Origin: Oscillospiraceae bacterium
GTDB lineage: Bacteria; Bacillota; Clostridia; Oscillospirales; Oscillospiraceae
DNA: 13,324 nucleotides
Reading direction: 5' to 3'
Assembly: GCA_020025425.1 (NCBI GenBank)
Contig: JAHHSD010000047.1
Location: 1 to 13,324 of the forward strand
Within the stretch, counting starts at the first letter, position 1. The number at the start of each line of letters is the position of its first letter. Of the stretch, positions 1-5,985 are shown piece by piece. The notes under the pieces were generated by a model. It was not told where the DNA came from. It worked only from the letters and a program-made list of their open reading frames with translations, and did no database searches. A program made the translations under genes and the position numbers.

Positions 1-7
1 ATTTAAT

Positions 8-36
8 ATCATACCACACTTTTCACTCTGTGTGTA
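8..36 (-). promoter_or_regulatory. Possible vegetative promoter reading out of the left edge
   Basis: Read on the minus strand there is a -10 box TATGAT (8-13) with an extended TG one base upstream, a 17-base spacer, and a -35-like TACACA (31-36). It lies just past the AI-2E terminator and points out of the window, so it probably drives an unseen gene to the left. An imperfect inverted repeat (ATAC-CACAC at 11-19 against GTGTGTAT at 30-37) overlaps it and might be an operator. No gene is visible in bases 1-75. The -35 match is only 4 of 6, so this is tentative. Confidence 0.35.
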
Positions 37-75
37 TGTCTTTTTCAAATTATTTGCCATCTCTCTGAAACAGAA

Positions 76-121
76 AAACTGCCGCCCGCCGGCGCTTTAC
101 ACGCACAGCGGACGACAGTTT
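76..121 (-). terminator. Rho-independent terminator after the AI-2E permease gene
   Basis: Bases 76-89 pair with 108-121 in a 14-pair stem that includes two G-U pairs when read on the minus strand. The loop is about 18 bases. On the minus strand the stem is followed by a T-rich stretch (TTTCTGTTTC). It lies 15 bases beyond the stop codon of the permease gene, as expected for the end of that transcript. Confidence 0.8.
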
Positions 122-135
122 CCAAAGTGAATGGA

Positions 136-1260
136 TTATGGCAGATTCTCTCCCTGTTCCTCCTGCTCCGGTCCCAGCCGACGCACCACGTCCCGATGAA
201 GCAGGGCATAGATCACCGACATCACCGGCACGCTGAACAGGATGCCCACCAGACCGAACAGGCTTCCGCCCACGGTCACGGCCAGCAGCACCCAGATACC
301 GGGCAGGCCGATGGAGGTGCCCACCACCCGGGGATAAATGACATTTCCTTCGATCTGCTGCAAAATGCCCAGAAAGATCAGGAACACCAGGGCCCGGACC
401 GGGGACACCATCAGCAGCAGGAAGGCGGACACAAAGGCGCCGATATAGCATCCCGCCACCGGAACCAGGGCGGTAGCGCCCACGATGATGCCCACCAGGG
501 GGGCGTAGTCCGCCTGGATGAACAGCATTCCACCCGCACACAGGCCGCCCAGGATACAGGCCTCCAGCAGCTGTCCGGAGACATAGTTGGCAAAAATTTC
601 TCCGGTCAGATGGAGGACATCCCGGATCCGATCGGCCACCGGTTTGGGCAGATAGGCGTACATCAGCCGTCGGGTCTGTCCCATCAGGGTGTCCCGTCCA
701 AAGAGCATATAGATGGAAAATACAATGGAGACCGTCATGGTCACCAGCATGGATACCAGGCTGCCTGTAAAGCCGATGACGTGGTCGGCCGCATGGGGCA
801 GGGTGTTGAGGATCCCGTTCAGCAGCTTGTGCAGGGCACTGCTCAGCCCGGACAGGTCCACACCCTCGTAGTCAAAGTGCTGGATCAGCTCATTGGCCCA
901 GCTCTGAAGGTTGCTGATATAGCCGCCCAGGCTGCTCACAAAAAGCTGAATGCTCTCTCCTACCTTGGGCAGGACAAAGGAGAACATGGCAATCAGAATC
1001 ACAAGCACGCCGATATAGGAGCTGAGTACCGCCAGGAACCGGCTCCCCTTCTCCCCCAGTCTTTTTCCATAAAGCCGGCGCAGACGGCAGCAGGGCCGGT
1101 CCAGCACAAAGGCGATGGCAATGCCGAGGAAAAAGGGCTTCATGGCATGTATCAGCATACCCAGCAGCTCAAACAACAGGTCGATTTTCAGCAGCACAAG
1201 AACCAGCAGCAGCCCATAGGTAATGATCGCCATAATACTGCGCATAGTTTGTTTACTCAT
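136..1260 (-). CDS. AI-2E family transporter (PF01594-type permease)
   Basis: A 374-residue polytopic membrane protein. Hydrophobic segments lie near residues 8-30, 33-55, 75-98, 160-187, 223-247, 254-285, 288-302 and 320-353. The family signature is clear in the C-terminal half: QQIEGNVIYPRVVGTSIGLP (301-320), followed by a glycine-rich segment ending LFSVPV. Members were named for autoinducer-2 export, but others act in Na+/H+ exchange or have no known substrate, so the cargo is unknown here. The ATG start is preceded by an AAAGGGGGA ribosome site. It follows the ACT-domain gene on the same strand after 60 bases that hold only a weak hairpin. Read-through from the aryl-acid operon is therefore possible, and no strong promoter of its own was found. 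Length is normal for the family. Confidence 0.88.
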   Translation of the reverse strand: MSKQTMRSIMAIITYGLLLVLVLLKIDLLFELLGMLIHAMKPFFLGIAIAFVLDRPCCRLRRLYGKRLGEKGSRFLAVLSSYIGVLVILIAMFSFVLPKVGESIQLFVSSLGGYISNLQSWANELIQHFDYEGVDLSGLSSALHKLLNGILNTLPHAADHVIGFTGSLVSMLVTMTVSIVFSIYMLFGRDTLMGQTRRLMYAYLPKPVADRIRDVLHLTGEIFANYVSGQLLEACILGGLCAGGMLFIQADYAPLVGIIVGATALVPVAGCYIGAFVSAFLLLMVSPVRALVFLIFLGILQQIEGNVIYPRVVGTSIGLPGIWVLLAVTVGGSLFGLVGILFSVPVMSVIYALLHRDVVRRLGPEQEEQGENLP

Positions 1261-1290
1261 CGGGTCCCCCTTTTATATTACAATCGGAAA

Positions 1291-1315
1291 TGCTCCCTTC
1301 TCAGAAAGGGATGCA
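1291..1315 (-). terminator. Weak hairpin between the ACT gene and the permease gene
   Basis: TCCCTT (1294-1299) pairs with AAGGGA (1306-1311), extended by TGC/GCA with one bulged base, around a six-base loop. On the minus strand only TTTCC follows, so it would be a weak terminator or an mRNA-end stabiliser at the end of the aryl-acid operon. It probably lets some transcription through to the permease gene. Confidence 0.35.
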
Positions 1316-1320
1316 CAGAC

Positions 1321-1755
1321 TCACAGCTGCTGGATCTCGTCCTGGCCTACGGTGCGGATGCCCCGCTCGGTCAGGGCGGCGGTGGCGGCGTCCACATCCT
1401 CCACACGGAAGATCATATAGGCCTGGTTCACATTCTTTCCGCCCAAAAATGCGTACATATATTCCACATTGATCCGGGCGTTTGTGATAACCTGGAGGAC
1501 CTTGTTCAGTCCGCCGGGCGTATCCGGGATGGCCACACCCAGCACAGGGGTCAGGGAGTGAACATAGCCCGCCTCCTTGAGGACGGTGGTGGCCGCGTAG
1601 ACATTGTCCACGATCATGCGGGCAATGCCGAAGTCCTTGGTCTCGGCCAGGGACAGAGCGCGCATGTCCACCTTATTCTGGGCCAGGACGCCGGTCATGC
1701 CGTAGAGCGCCCCCGGCTTGTTCTCCAAAAACACAGAGATCTGCTTGATGCTCAT
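1321..1755 (-). CDS. Tandem ACT-domain protein, likely amino-acid sensor
   Basis: A 144-residue protein made of two ACT domains and little else. The first spans about residues 1-66 (ENKPGAL near the start) and the second about 70-140 (PDTPGGL at 77-83). ACT domains typically bind amino acids between paired domains and transmit this to an enzyme or regulator. No catalytic or DNA-binding part is present, so it probably acts by contact with a partner. It starts 14 bases after the ligase gene with a strong GGAGGAG ribosome site and is the last gene of the aryl-acid operon. By position it may sense an aromatic amino acid and tune the CoA ligase or the oxidoreductase; that role is inference. The family assignment is secure; the ligand is unknown. 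Confidence 0.85.
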   Translation of the reverse strand: MSIKQISVFLENKPGALYGMTGVLAQNKVDMRALSLAETKDFGIARMIVDNVYAATTVLKEAGYVHSLTPVLGVAIPDTPGGLNKVLQVITNARINVEYMYAFLGGKNVNQAYMIFRVEDVDAATAALTERGIRTVGQDEIQQL

Positions 1756-1769
1756 GTCTCTCTCCTCCC

Positions 1770-3080
1770 TTACAGCTTGCGCTTGTCGATGACGCGGACC
1801 GCCTTGCCCTCGGAGCGGACGATGGACTTGGGAGCCACCAGGGTGACCTTGGCGCTCAGGCCCAGCATGGACCGCAGGCCCTCCACCAGTTCCTTCTGGC
1901 GGCGGCTGATCTCGCCCAGGTTATCGGTGAACATCTCGGGGGTCATCTCCACCTGGATGTCCAGGGTGTCGGTATTTTTCACCCGGTCCACGATGATCTG
2001 ATAGTTGGCGGGATAGCCCTGGTTGAGCAGGACGGTCTCCACCTGGGACGGGAACACATTGACGCCGCGGATAATGAGCATGTCGTCGGACCGGCCCATG
2101 GGCTTGCACATTTTCAGGAAGGTGCGTCCGCAGGAGCACTTCTCCCGGCGCAGCTGGCAGATATCCCGGGTGCGGTAGCGCAGCAGGGGGAAGGCCTCCC
2201 GGGTCAGGGAGGTGAACACCAGCTCGCCCTTGGAGCCCTCGGGGAGCACCTCCCCGGTGTCGGGGTCGATGATCTCCGCCAGGAAGTGGTCCTCGTTGAT
2301 GTGCATGCCGTCCTGGGCAGAGCACTCGTAGGCCACACCGGGGCCGCTGAGCTCGGTCAGGCCGTAGATATCATATGCCTTGATGCCCAGGGTCTTTTCG
2401 ATGTCCCGGCGCATCTCCTCACTCCAGGCCTCCGCGCCCAGAATGGCCCGCTTCAGAGGGATCTGGTCGGGCGTCAAGCCCATCTCCTTCATGGACTCGC
2501 CCAGATAGGCGGCATAGGAGGGGGTGCAGCACAGCAGGGTGGTGCCCAGATCCTGCATAAAGGTGATCTGCCGGTCCGTATTGCCGGAGGAGATGGGCAC
2601 CGTCAGGCAGCCCACCTTGCGGCTGCCGCCGTCCAGACCCAGACCGCCAGTGAACATGCCGTAGCCGTAGCCCACCTGGCAGATATCCTCGCTGTCGGCA
2701 CCGGTGGCCACAATGGCGCGGGCCACGCAGTCCTCCCACAGGTCCATGTCGTGCTGGGTATAGAAGCCCATGACCCGCTTTCCGGTGGTGCCGGAGGTGG
2801 CGTGGACACGGACGCAGTCCTTCATGGGCCGGGCCGCCATGCCGTTGGGGTAGGTGTCACGCAGGTCGGCCTTGGTGACAAAGGGCAGCTTGTACAGGTC
2901 GTCCACAGACCGAATATCCGCAGGGGTGAGTCCCTTTTCTTCCATTTTCTTGCGGTAGTGCGGCACATTGTCCCACACATTTTGGACCTGTTTCACCAGG
3001 CGCTCGTCCTGCCAGGCCCGGATCTGTTCCCGCGGGGCACACTCCACCTCGGGCTGATAGCATCGATCCATTGGTATCAC
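1770..3080 (-). CDS. paaK: Phenylacetate-CoA ligase (PaaK type, AMP-forming)
   Basis: A 436-residue member of the adenylate-forming family, close to the usual PaaK length. Visible motifs are the ATP loop TSGTTGK (95-101), YGLTE (239-243), YRTRDI (302-307), GRSDDMLIIRGVNVFP (329-344) and the C-terminal catalytic lysine region RSEGKAVRV (Lys426). CSCGR (315-319) sits where the family often has a Cys-containing loop. The family joins aryl-acetic acids to CoA using ATP. Beside iorAB it would either activate aryl-acetates for reductive carboxylation or handle the aryl-acetyl-CoA made by oxidation. The start is uncertain. A GTG at 3080 has AAGGGAG six bases upstream; an ATG at 3071 gives a protein three residues shorter but lacks a well-spaced site. 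The exact acid (phenyl-, hydroxyphenyl- or indole-acetate) cannot be read from sequence. Confidence 0.88.
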   Translation of the reverse strand: MIPMDRCYQPEVECAPREQIRAWQDERLVKQVQNVWDNVPHYRKKMEEKGLTPADIRSVDDLYKLPFVTKADLRDTYPNGMAARPMKDCVRVHATSGTTGKRVMGFYTQHDMDLWEDCVARAIVATGADSEDICQVGYGYGMFTGGLGLDGGSRKVGCLTVPISSGNTDRQITFMQDLGTTLLCCTPSYAAYLGESMKEMGLTPDQIPLKRAILGAEAWSEEMRRDIEKTLGIKAYDIYGLTELSGPGVAYECSAQDGMHINEDHFLAEIIDPDTGEVLPEGSKGELVFTSLTREAFPLLRYRTRDICQLRREKCSCGRTFLKMCKPMGRSDDMLIIRGVNVFPSQVETVLLNQGYPANYQIIVDRVKNTDTLDIQVEMTPEMFTDNLGEISRRQKELVEGLRSMLGLSAKVTLVAPKSIVRSEGKAVRVIDKRKL

Positions 3081-3107
3081 TTCTTTCTCCCTTTGAGGGT
3101 TATTAAA

Positions 3108-3680
3108 TCAGGCATTTTTCCCCAAATAGAAAGCCCTCTTGTTCAGCTCCAGGAATTTCGGGGGCACCACGGCCTCCAGGGCGCTCATCCACGCCTCGTC
3201 GGGCAGGCCGAAGTAGTGGGACAGGCGGCCCATCAGCACGATGTTCACCGCCTTTGCCGAGCCGGCCTCCTCGGCCAGGGCCAGGCAGTCCAGGGCATCC
3301 ACCTTGGCGCCGGCGGCCTCCATCTTGGCCACCAGATCCTCGGGGTAGCTGGCTGCGCCCGTAATGACAGGCATGGGGTCGATCTGCTGGGTGGAGGTGA
3401 CGATCTGTCCGTCGGGCTTCAGGTAGCTCAGCCAGCGGGCGGCCTCCAGAAGCTCAAAGGACACGATAAAATCGGCCTCTCCCTGGTCGATAACAGGGGA
3501 ATATACCTTGTCTCCGTAGCGGACATAGGTGACCACGGAGCCGCCCCGCTGGGACATGCCGTGGACCTCAGACACCTTGACGTCATAGTCCTGCTCCATG
3601 GCCAGACGGCCCAGCAGCTTGCTGGCCAGCAGGGAGCCCTGTCCGCCCACGCCTACGATCATAATGTTTTTGGTCTCCAT
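3108..3680 (-). CDS. iorB: Indolepyruvate ferredoxin oxidoreductase, beta subunit
   Basis: A 190-residue protein matching the gamma-type domain of 2-oxoacid:ferredoxin oxidoreductases, of normal IorB length. It opens with the glycine-rich GVGGQGSL (10-17) and carries the family motif EVHGMSQRGGSV (38-49), which helps form the CoA and TPP site with the alpha subunit. With IorA it catalyses the reversible reaction: aryl-pyruvate + CoA + oxidised ferredoxin to aryl-acetyl-CoA + CO2 + reduced ferredoxin. The stop of iorA and the ATG of iorB are separated by three bases, and the AAGGAGG ribosome site of iorB lies inside the end of iorA, indicating coupled translation. It is cytoplasmic and oxygen-sensitive by family. 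Confidence 0.93.
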   Translation of the reverse strand: METKNIMIVGVGGQGSLLASKLLGRLAMEQDYDVKVSEVHGMSQRGGSVVTYVRYGDKVYSPVIDQGEADFIVSFELLEAARWLSYLKPDGQIVTSTQQIDPMPVITGAASYPEDLVAKMEAAGAKVDALDCLALAEEAGSAKAVNIVLMGRLSHYFGLPDEAWMSALEAVVPPKFLELNKRAFYLGKNA

Positions 3681-3683
3681 GGT

Positions 3684-5429
3684 TCAAACCTCCTTGCCCG
3701 TGCTCTCAAAAGCATTCACGGGACACAGCTGCTCACACACGCCGCAGCCGACGCACAGAGTCTGGTCCACATGGGCCTTGCCCTCCTTGATGGAGATGGC
3801 CGGGCAGCCGATCTTCATGCAGGACTTACAGCCGATGCACTTGTCCGTATTCACCCGCAGCGGGGCCTCGTGCTTCACATACTTCAGCAGGGCGCAGGGC
3901 CGGCGGCTGATGATGACAGAGGGCTCGTCGGCGGCCAGCTCCTCCTTCACGGCCTGGTCGGTGGCCTTCAGATCGTAGGGATCCACCACGCGCACCCGGT
4001 TGAAGCCCATGGCGCGGCACAGGGCCTCCAGGTCGATCTTGCCGGCGGGGTCGCCCTTGATGTTATAGCCGGTGGTGGGGTTCTGCTGGTGGCCGGTCAT
4101 GCCGGTGATGGAGTTGTCCAGGATGATGACGGTGGAGTTGGACTGATTGTAGGCCACGTTGGCCAGTCCGGTCATGCCGGAGTGCATAAAGGTGGAATCG
4201 CCGATGACGGCCACCGTCTTGTGCTCGCTCTCCCCGCCCAGGGCCTTGTTGAAGCCGTGGATGGCGGAAATGGAGGCACCCATGCACAGGGTCATATCCA
4301 TGGCGGACAGAGGGGCCACAGCGCCCAGGGTGTAGCAGCCGATGTCGCCCAGGACGGTACACTTATTCTTGCTCAGGGTGTAGAACAGGCCGCGGTGGGG
4401 GCATCCGGCACACATGACAGGGGGACGGGGCGGCACAGTCTCGTTCAGGGCACGGGCGGTGGGGACCTCCATGCCCAGCTTCTCTGCCACCAGATTCTGG
4501 GAGAACTCACCCAGAATGGGGAAATAATCCTTGCCCGCCAGGGCCAGCCCCAGGGCGCGGCAGTGGTTCTCGATGATGGGGTCCAGCTCCTCCACCACGG
4601 TGAGCAGATCCACAGAGGCAGCGAAGTCCCGGATCAGCTTCTCCGGCAGGGGCCAGGCCATGCCCAGCTTCAGAACAGGGAAGCGGTCGCCGCAGACCTC
4701 CTTCACATACTGGTAGGAGGTGGAGGAGGTGATAATGCCGATCTTCCGCTCCCGGCCGAGCTCCACCCGGTTGATGGGGGCCGTCTCCGCCCAGGCGCGC
4801 AGCTTCTCGGTCCGCTCCTCCACAATGGGGTGGCGGACCTTGGCGTTGCCGGGCATCATCACGTATTTGGCGATGTTTTTCTCATAGGGCACCTTCTCCG
4901 GCTCCACCCGGTCGTGGGTCTCCACCAGGGACTGGGAATGTGCCACACGGGTACACATCTTCAGCAGCACCGGGGTGTCGAACTGCTCACTGAGCTCATA
5001 GGCCAGCTGGGCAAAGGCCAGAGACTCGGCGGAGTCAGAGGGCTCCAGCATGGGGAGCTTGGCGGCCACAGCGTAGTGGCGGGAGTCCTGCTCGTTCTGA
5101 GAGGAGTGCATCCCAGCGTCGTCGGCCACGCCGACGACCATGCCTGCGTTGACGCCGGTGTAGGACATGGTAAACAGCGGGTCGGCAGCCACGTTCAGGC
5201 CCACGTGCTTCATGGCGCAGAAGGACCGCTTGCCCGCCAGACTGGCGCCAAAGGCAGTCTCCATGGCCACCTTCTCATTCGGTGCCCACTCGCAGTAGAT
5301 CTCATCGAACTTGGCGGCCTCCTCGGTGATCTCGGTACTGGGCGTACCCGGATAACTGGAGATCACGCTGCACCCCGCCTCGTACAGTCCACGGGCAACG
5401 GCGGCGTTGCCCAGCATCAGTTGTTTCAT
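3684..5429 (-). CDS. iorA: Indolepyruvate ferredoxin oxidoreductase, alpha subunit
   Basis: A 581-residue catalytic subunit in the expected domain order. An N-terminal pyrimidine-binding domain has YPGTPSTE (26-33). A middle domain follows, then a TPP-binding domain with CAGCPHRG (340-347), GDIGCYT (361-367), GDSTFMHSG (410-418) and DNSITGMTG (438-446). The C-terminus is a ferredoxin-like domain with two 4Fe-4S sets: Cys531/534/537/542 and Cys559/562/565/569. The first set has four residues before its last Cys (CxxCxxCxxxxCP), typical of IorA. The enzyme decarboxylates aryl-pyruvates from Trp, Phe or Tyr transamination to aryl-acetyl-CoA, reducing ferredoxin, or runs in reverse. The ATG start has AAGGAG upstream. 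It follows the regulator gene after 40 bases. Nothing appears damaged. Confidence 0.95.
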   Translation of the reverse strand: MKQLMLGNAAVARGLYEAGCSVISSYPGTPSTEITEEAAKFDEIYCEWAPNEKVAMETAFGASLAGKRSFCAMKHVGLNVAADPLFTMSYTGVNAGMVVGVADDAGMHSSQNEQDSRHYAVAAKLPMLEPSDSAESLAFAQLAYELSEQFDTPVLLKMCTRVAHSQSLVETHDRVEPEKVPYEKNIAKYVMMPGNAKVRHPIVEERTEKLRAWAETAPINRVELGRERKIGIITSSTSYQYVKEVCGDRFPVLKLGMAWPLPEKLIRDFAASVDLLTVVEELDPIIENHCRALGLALAGKDYFPILGEFSQNLVAEKLGMEVPTARALNETVPPRPPVMCAGCPHRGLFYTLSKNKCTVLGDIGCYTLGAVAPLSAMDMTLCMGASISAIHGFNKALGGESEHKTVAVIGDSTFMHSGMTGLANVAYNQSNSTVIILDNSITGMTGHQQNPTTGYNIKGDPAGKIDLEALCRAMGFNRVRVVDPYDLKATDQAVKEELAADEPSVIISRRPCALLKYVKHEAPLRVNTDKCIGCKSCMKIGCPAISIKEGKAHVDQTLCVGCGVCEQLCPVNAFESTGKEV

Positions 5430-5469
5430 TTCGTTACACTCCTTGTATGTTCCTGACCTCGGGTCCGGC

Positions 5470-5775
5470 TCAGGGCTCCTTCTCGCCCAGGCCCTCCCGG
5501 CGGATGACCTCGCCCATCACGCCGCCCGCACCGTTGTCCAGCATAGACCGGCGCACACGGCTGATGGTGGCACTGCTGGCCCCCGTTTTTTCCAAAATGT
5601 CCAAGTAGACCATGCCCTGCTGCAAATAAACCGCCACATCAAAGCGCTGCTCCAGGCTTCTCAGTTCGGTAGGCGTACAAAGGTCGTCAAAAAATCGGCA
5701 GCACTCTTCGACATCCTTCAGCTTCATAATGGTCTCATACAGCGCCATGCTGCGCTTCAGGTCGTTTTTGATCAT
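5470..5775 (-). CDS. YerC/YecD family TrpR-like transcriptional regulator
   Basis: A 101-residue protein of the TrpR superfamily, YerC/YecD branch. The N-terminal helices (about 1-38) resemble the dimerising region. The helix-turn-helix lies about 40-77, with TPTELRSLEQR (34-44) leading into ILEKTGASSATISRVRR (60-76), the recognition helix. E. coli TrpR represses tryptophan genes when Trp is bound; the YerC branch is widespread in Firmicutes and its ligand is poorly known. Here it is the first gene of the aryl-acid operon, 40 bases before iorA, facing a divergent CoA ligase gene. An aromatic amino acid or aryl acid is thus a reasonable inferred effector. The ATG has a purine-rich AAAGGGGAAA ribosome site. 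Family assignment is strong; target and ligand are inferred. Confidence 0.9.
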   Translation of the reverse strand: MIKNDLKRSMALYETIMKLKDVEECCRFFDDLCTPTELRSLEQRFDVAVYLQQGMVYLDILEKTGASSATISRVRRSMLDNGAGGVMGEVIRREGLGEKEP

Positions 5776-5824
5776 GCAGATTTCCCCTTTCTAAGCGATA
5801 CGGCATATTTTGTACTCTCCGCCT

Positions 5825-5853
5825 ATGTTAGCACATTAAAGCGTAAAGGTAAA
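5825..5853 (-). promoter_or_regulatory. Likely promoter of the yerC-like/iorAB/paaK/ACT operon
   Basis: On the minus strand TTTACC (5848-5853) and TAACAT (5825-5830) are spaced by exactly 17 bases. Each box matches the vegetative consensus at four of six positions. The predicted start near 5818 gives a leader of about 43 bases, too short for a T-box or leader-peptide attenuator. Control is therefore probably by a protein at the promoter. A TTAGCA element (5828-5833) overlaps the -10 box. Confidence 0.5.
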
Positions 5854-5888
5854 TAGCTTTCTGCAAAAATTTATTTTTCAGAATCGGC

Positions 5889-5917
5889 TTGACTTTGTCT
5901 AAAAAATGAAGTATGCT
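5889..5917 (+). promoter_or_regulatory. Promoter of the divergent acyl-CoA synthetase gene
   Basis: TTGACT (5889-5894) and TATGCT (5912-5917) are separated by 17 bases, a good vegetative promoter. The predicted start is near 5924, leaving a leader of about 60 bases before the ATG at 5986. It is divergent from the aryl-acid operon promoter, with the -35 boxes 35 bases apart. Confidence 0.7.
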
Positions 5918-5926
5918 ACTTTAGCA
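5914..5926. promoter_or_regulatory. Candidate operator: TGCTA-N3-TAGCA palindrome
   Basis: A perfect 5-base inverted repeat with a 3-base centre overlaps the -10 box and the predicted start site of the rightward promoter. The half-site sequence TTAGCA recurs at 5828-5833, inside the -10 of the leftward promoter. The position fits a repressor site, and the nearby YerC/TrpR-like protein is the obvious candidate. Short palindromes arise by chance, so confidence is low. Confidence 0.3.
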
Positions 5927-5985
5927 AATAAAACCAATAAAGTGAACGTCCCAAGGGCCGCCCACGTCGAAAGGAAGAATCTGTT

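Noticed and set aside
127..2001. A 624-codon plus-strand open frame opposite the permease, ACT and ligase genes
   Set aside because: It is rich in His, Gln and Asp with no motif, and spans three minus-strand genes with clear families. It is a shadow frame.
2286..5456. A 1056-codon plus-strand open frame opposite paaK, iorB and iorA
   Set aside because: Its translation is rich in Gly, His, Leu and Val repeats with no family motif, and it crosses three real genes. It results from strong GC bias at third codon positions on the minus strand.
5776..5818. A T-box or leader-peptide attenuator before the aryl-acid operon
   Set aside because: The predicted leader is about 43 bases and holds no T-box sequence, terminator hairpin or Trp/Phe/Tyr-rich short frame.
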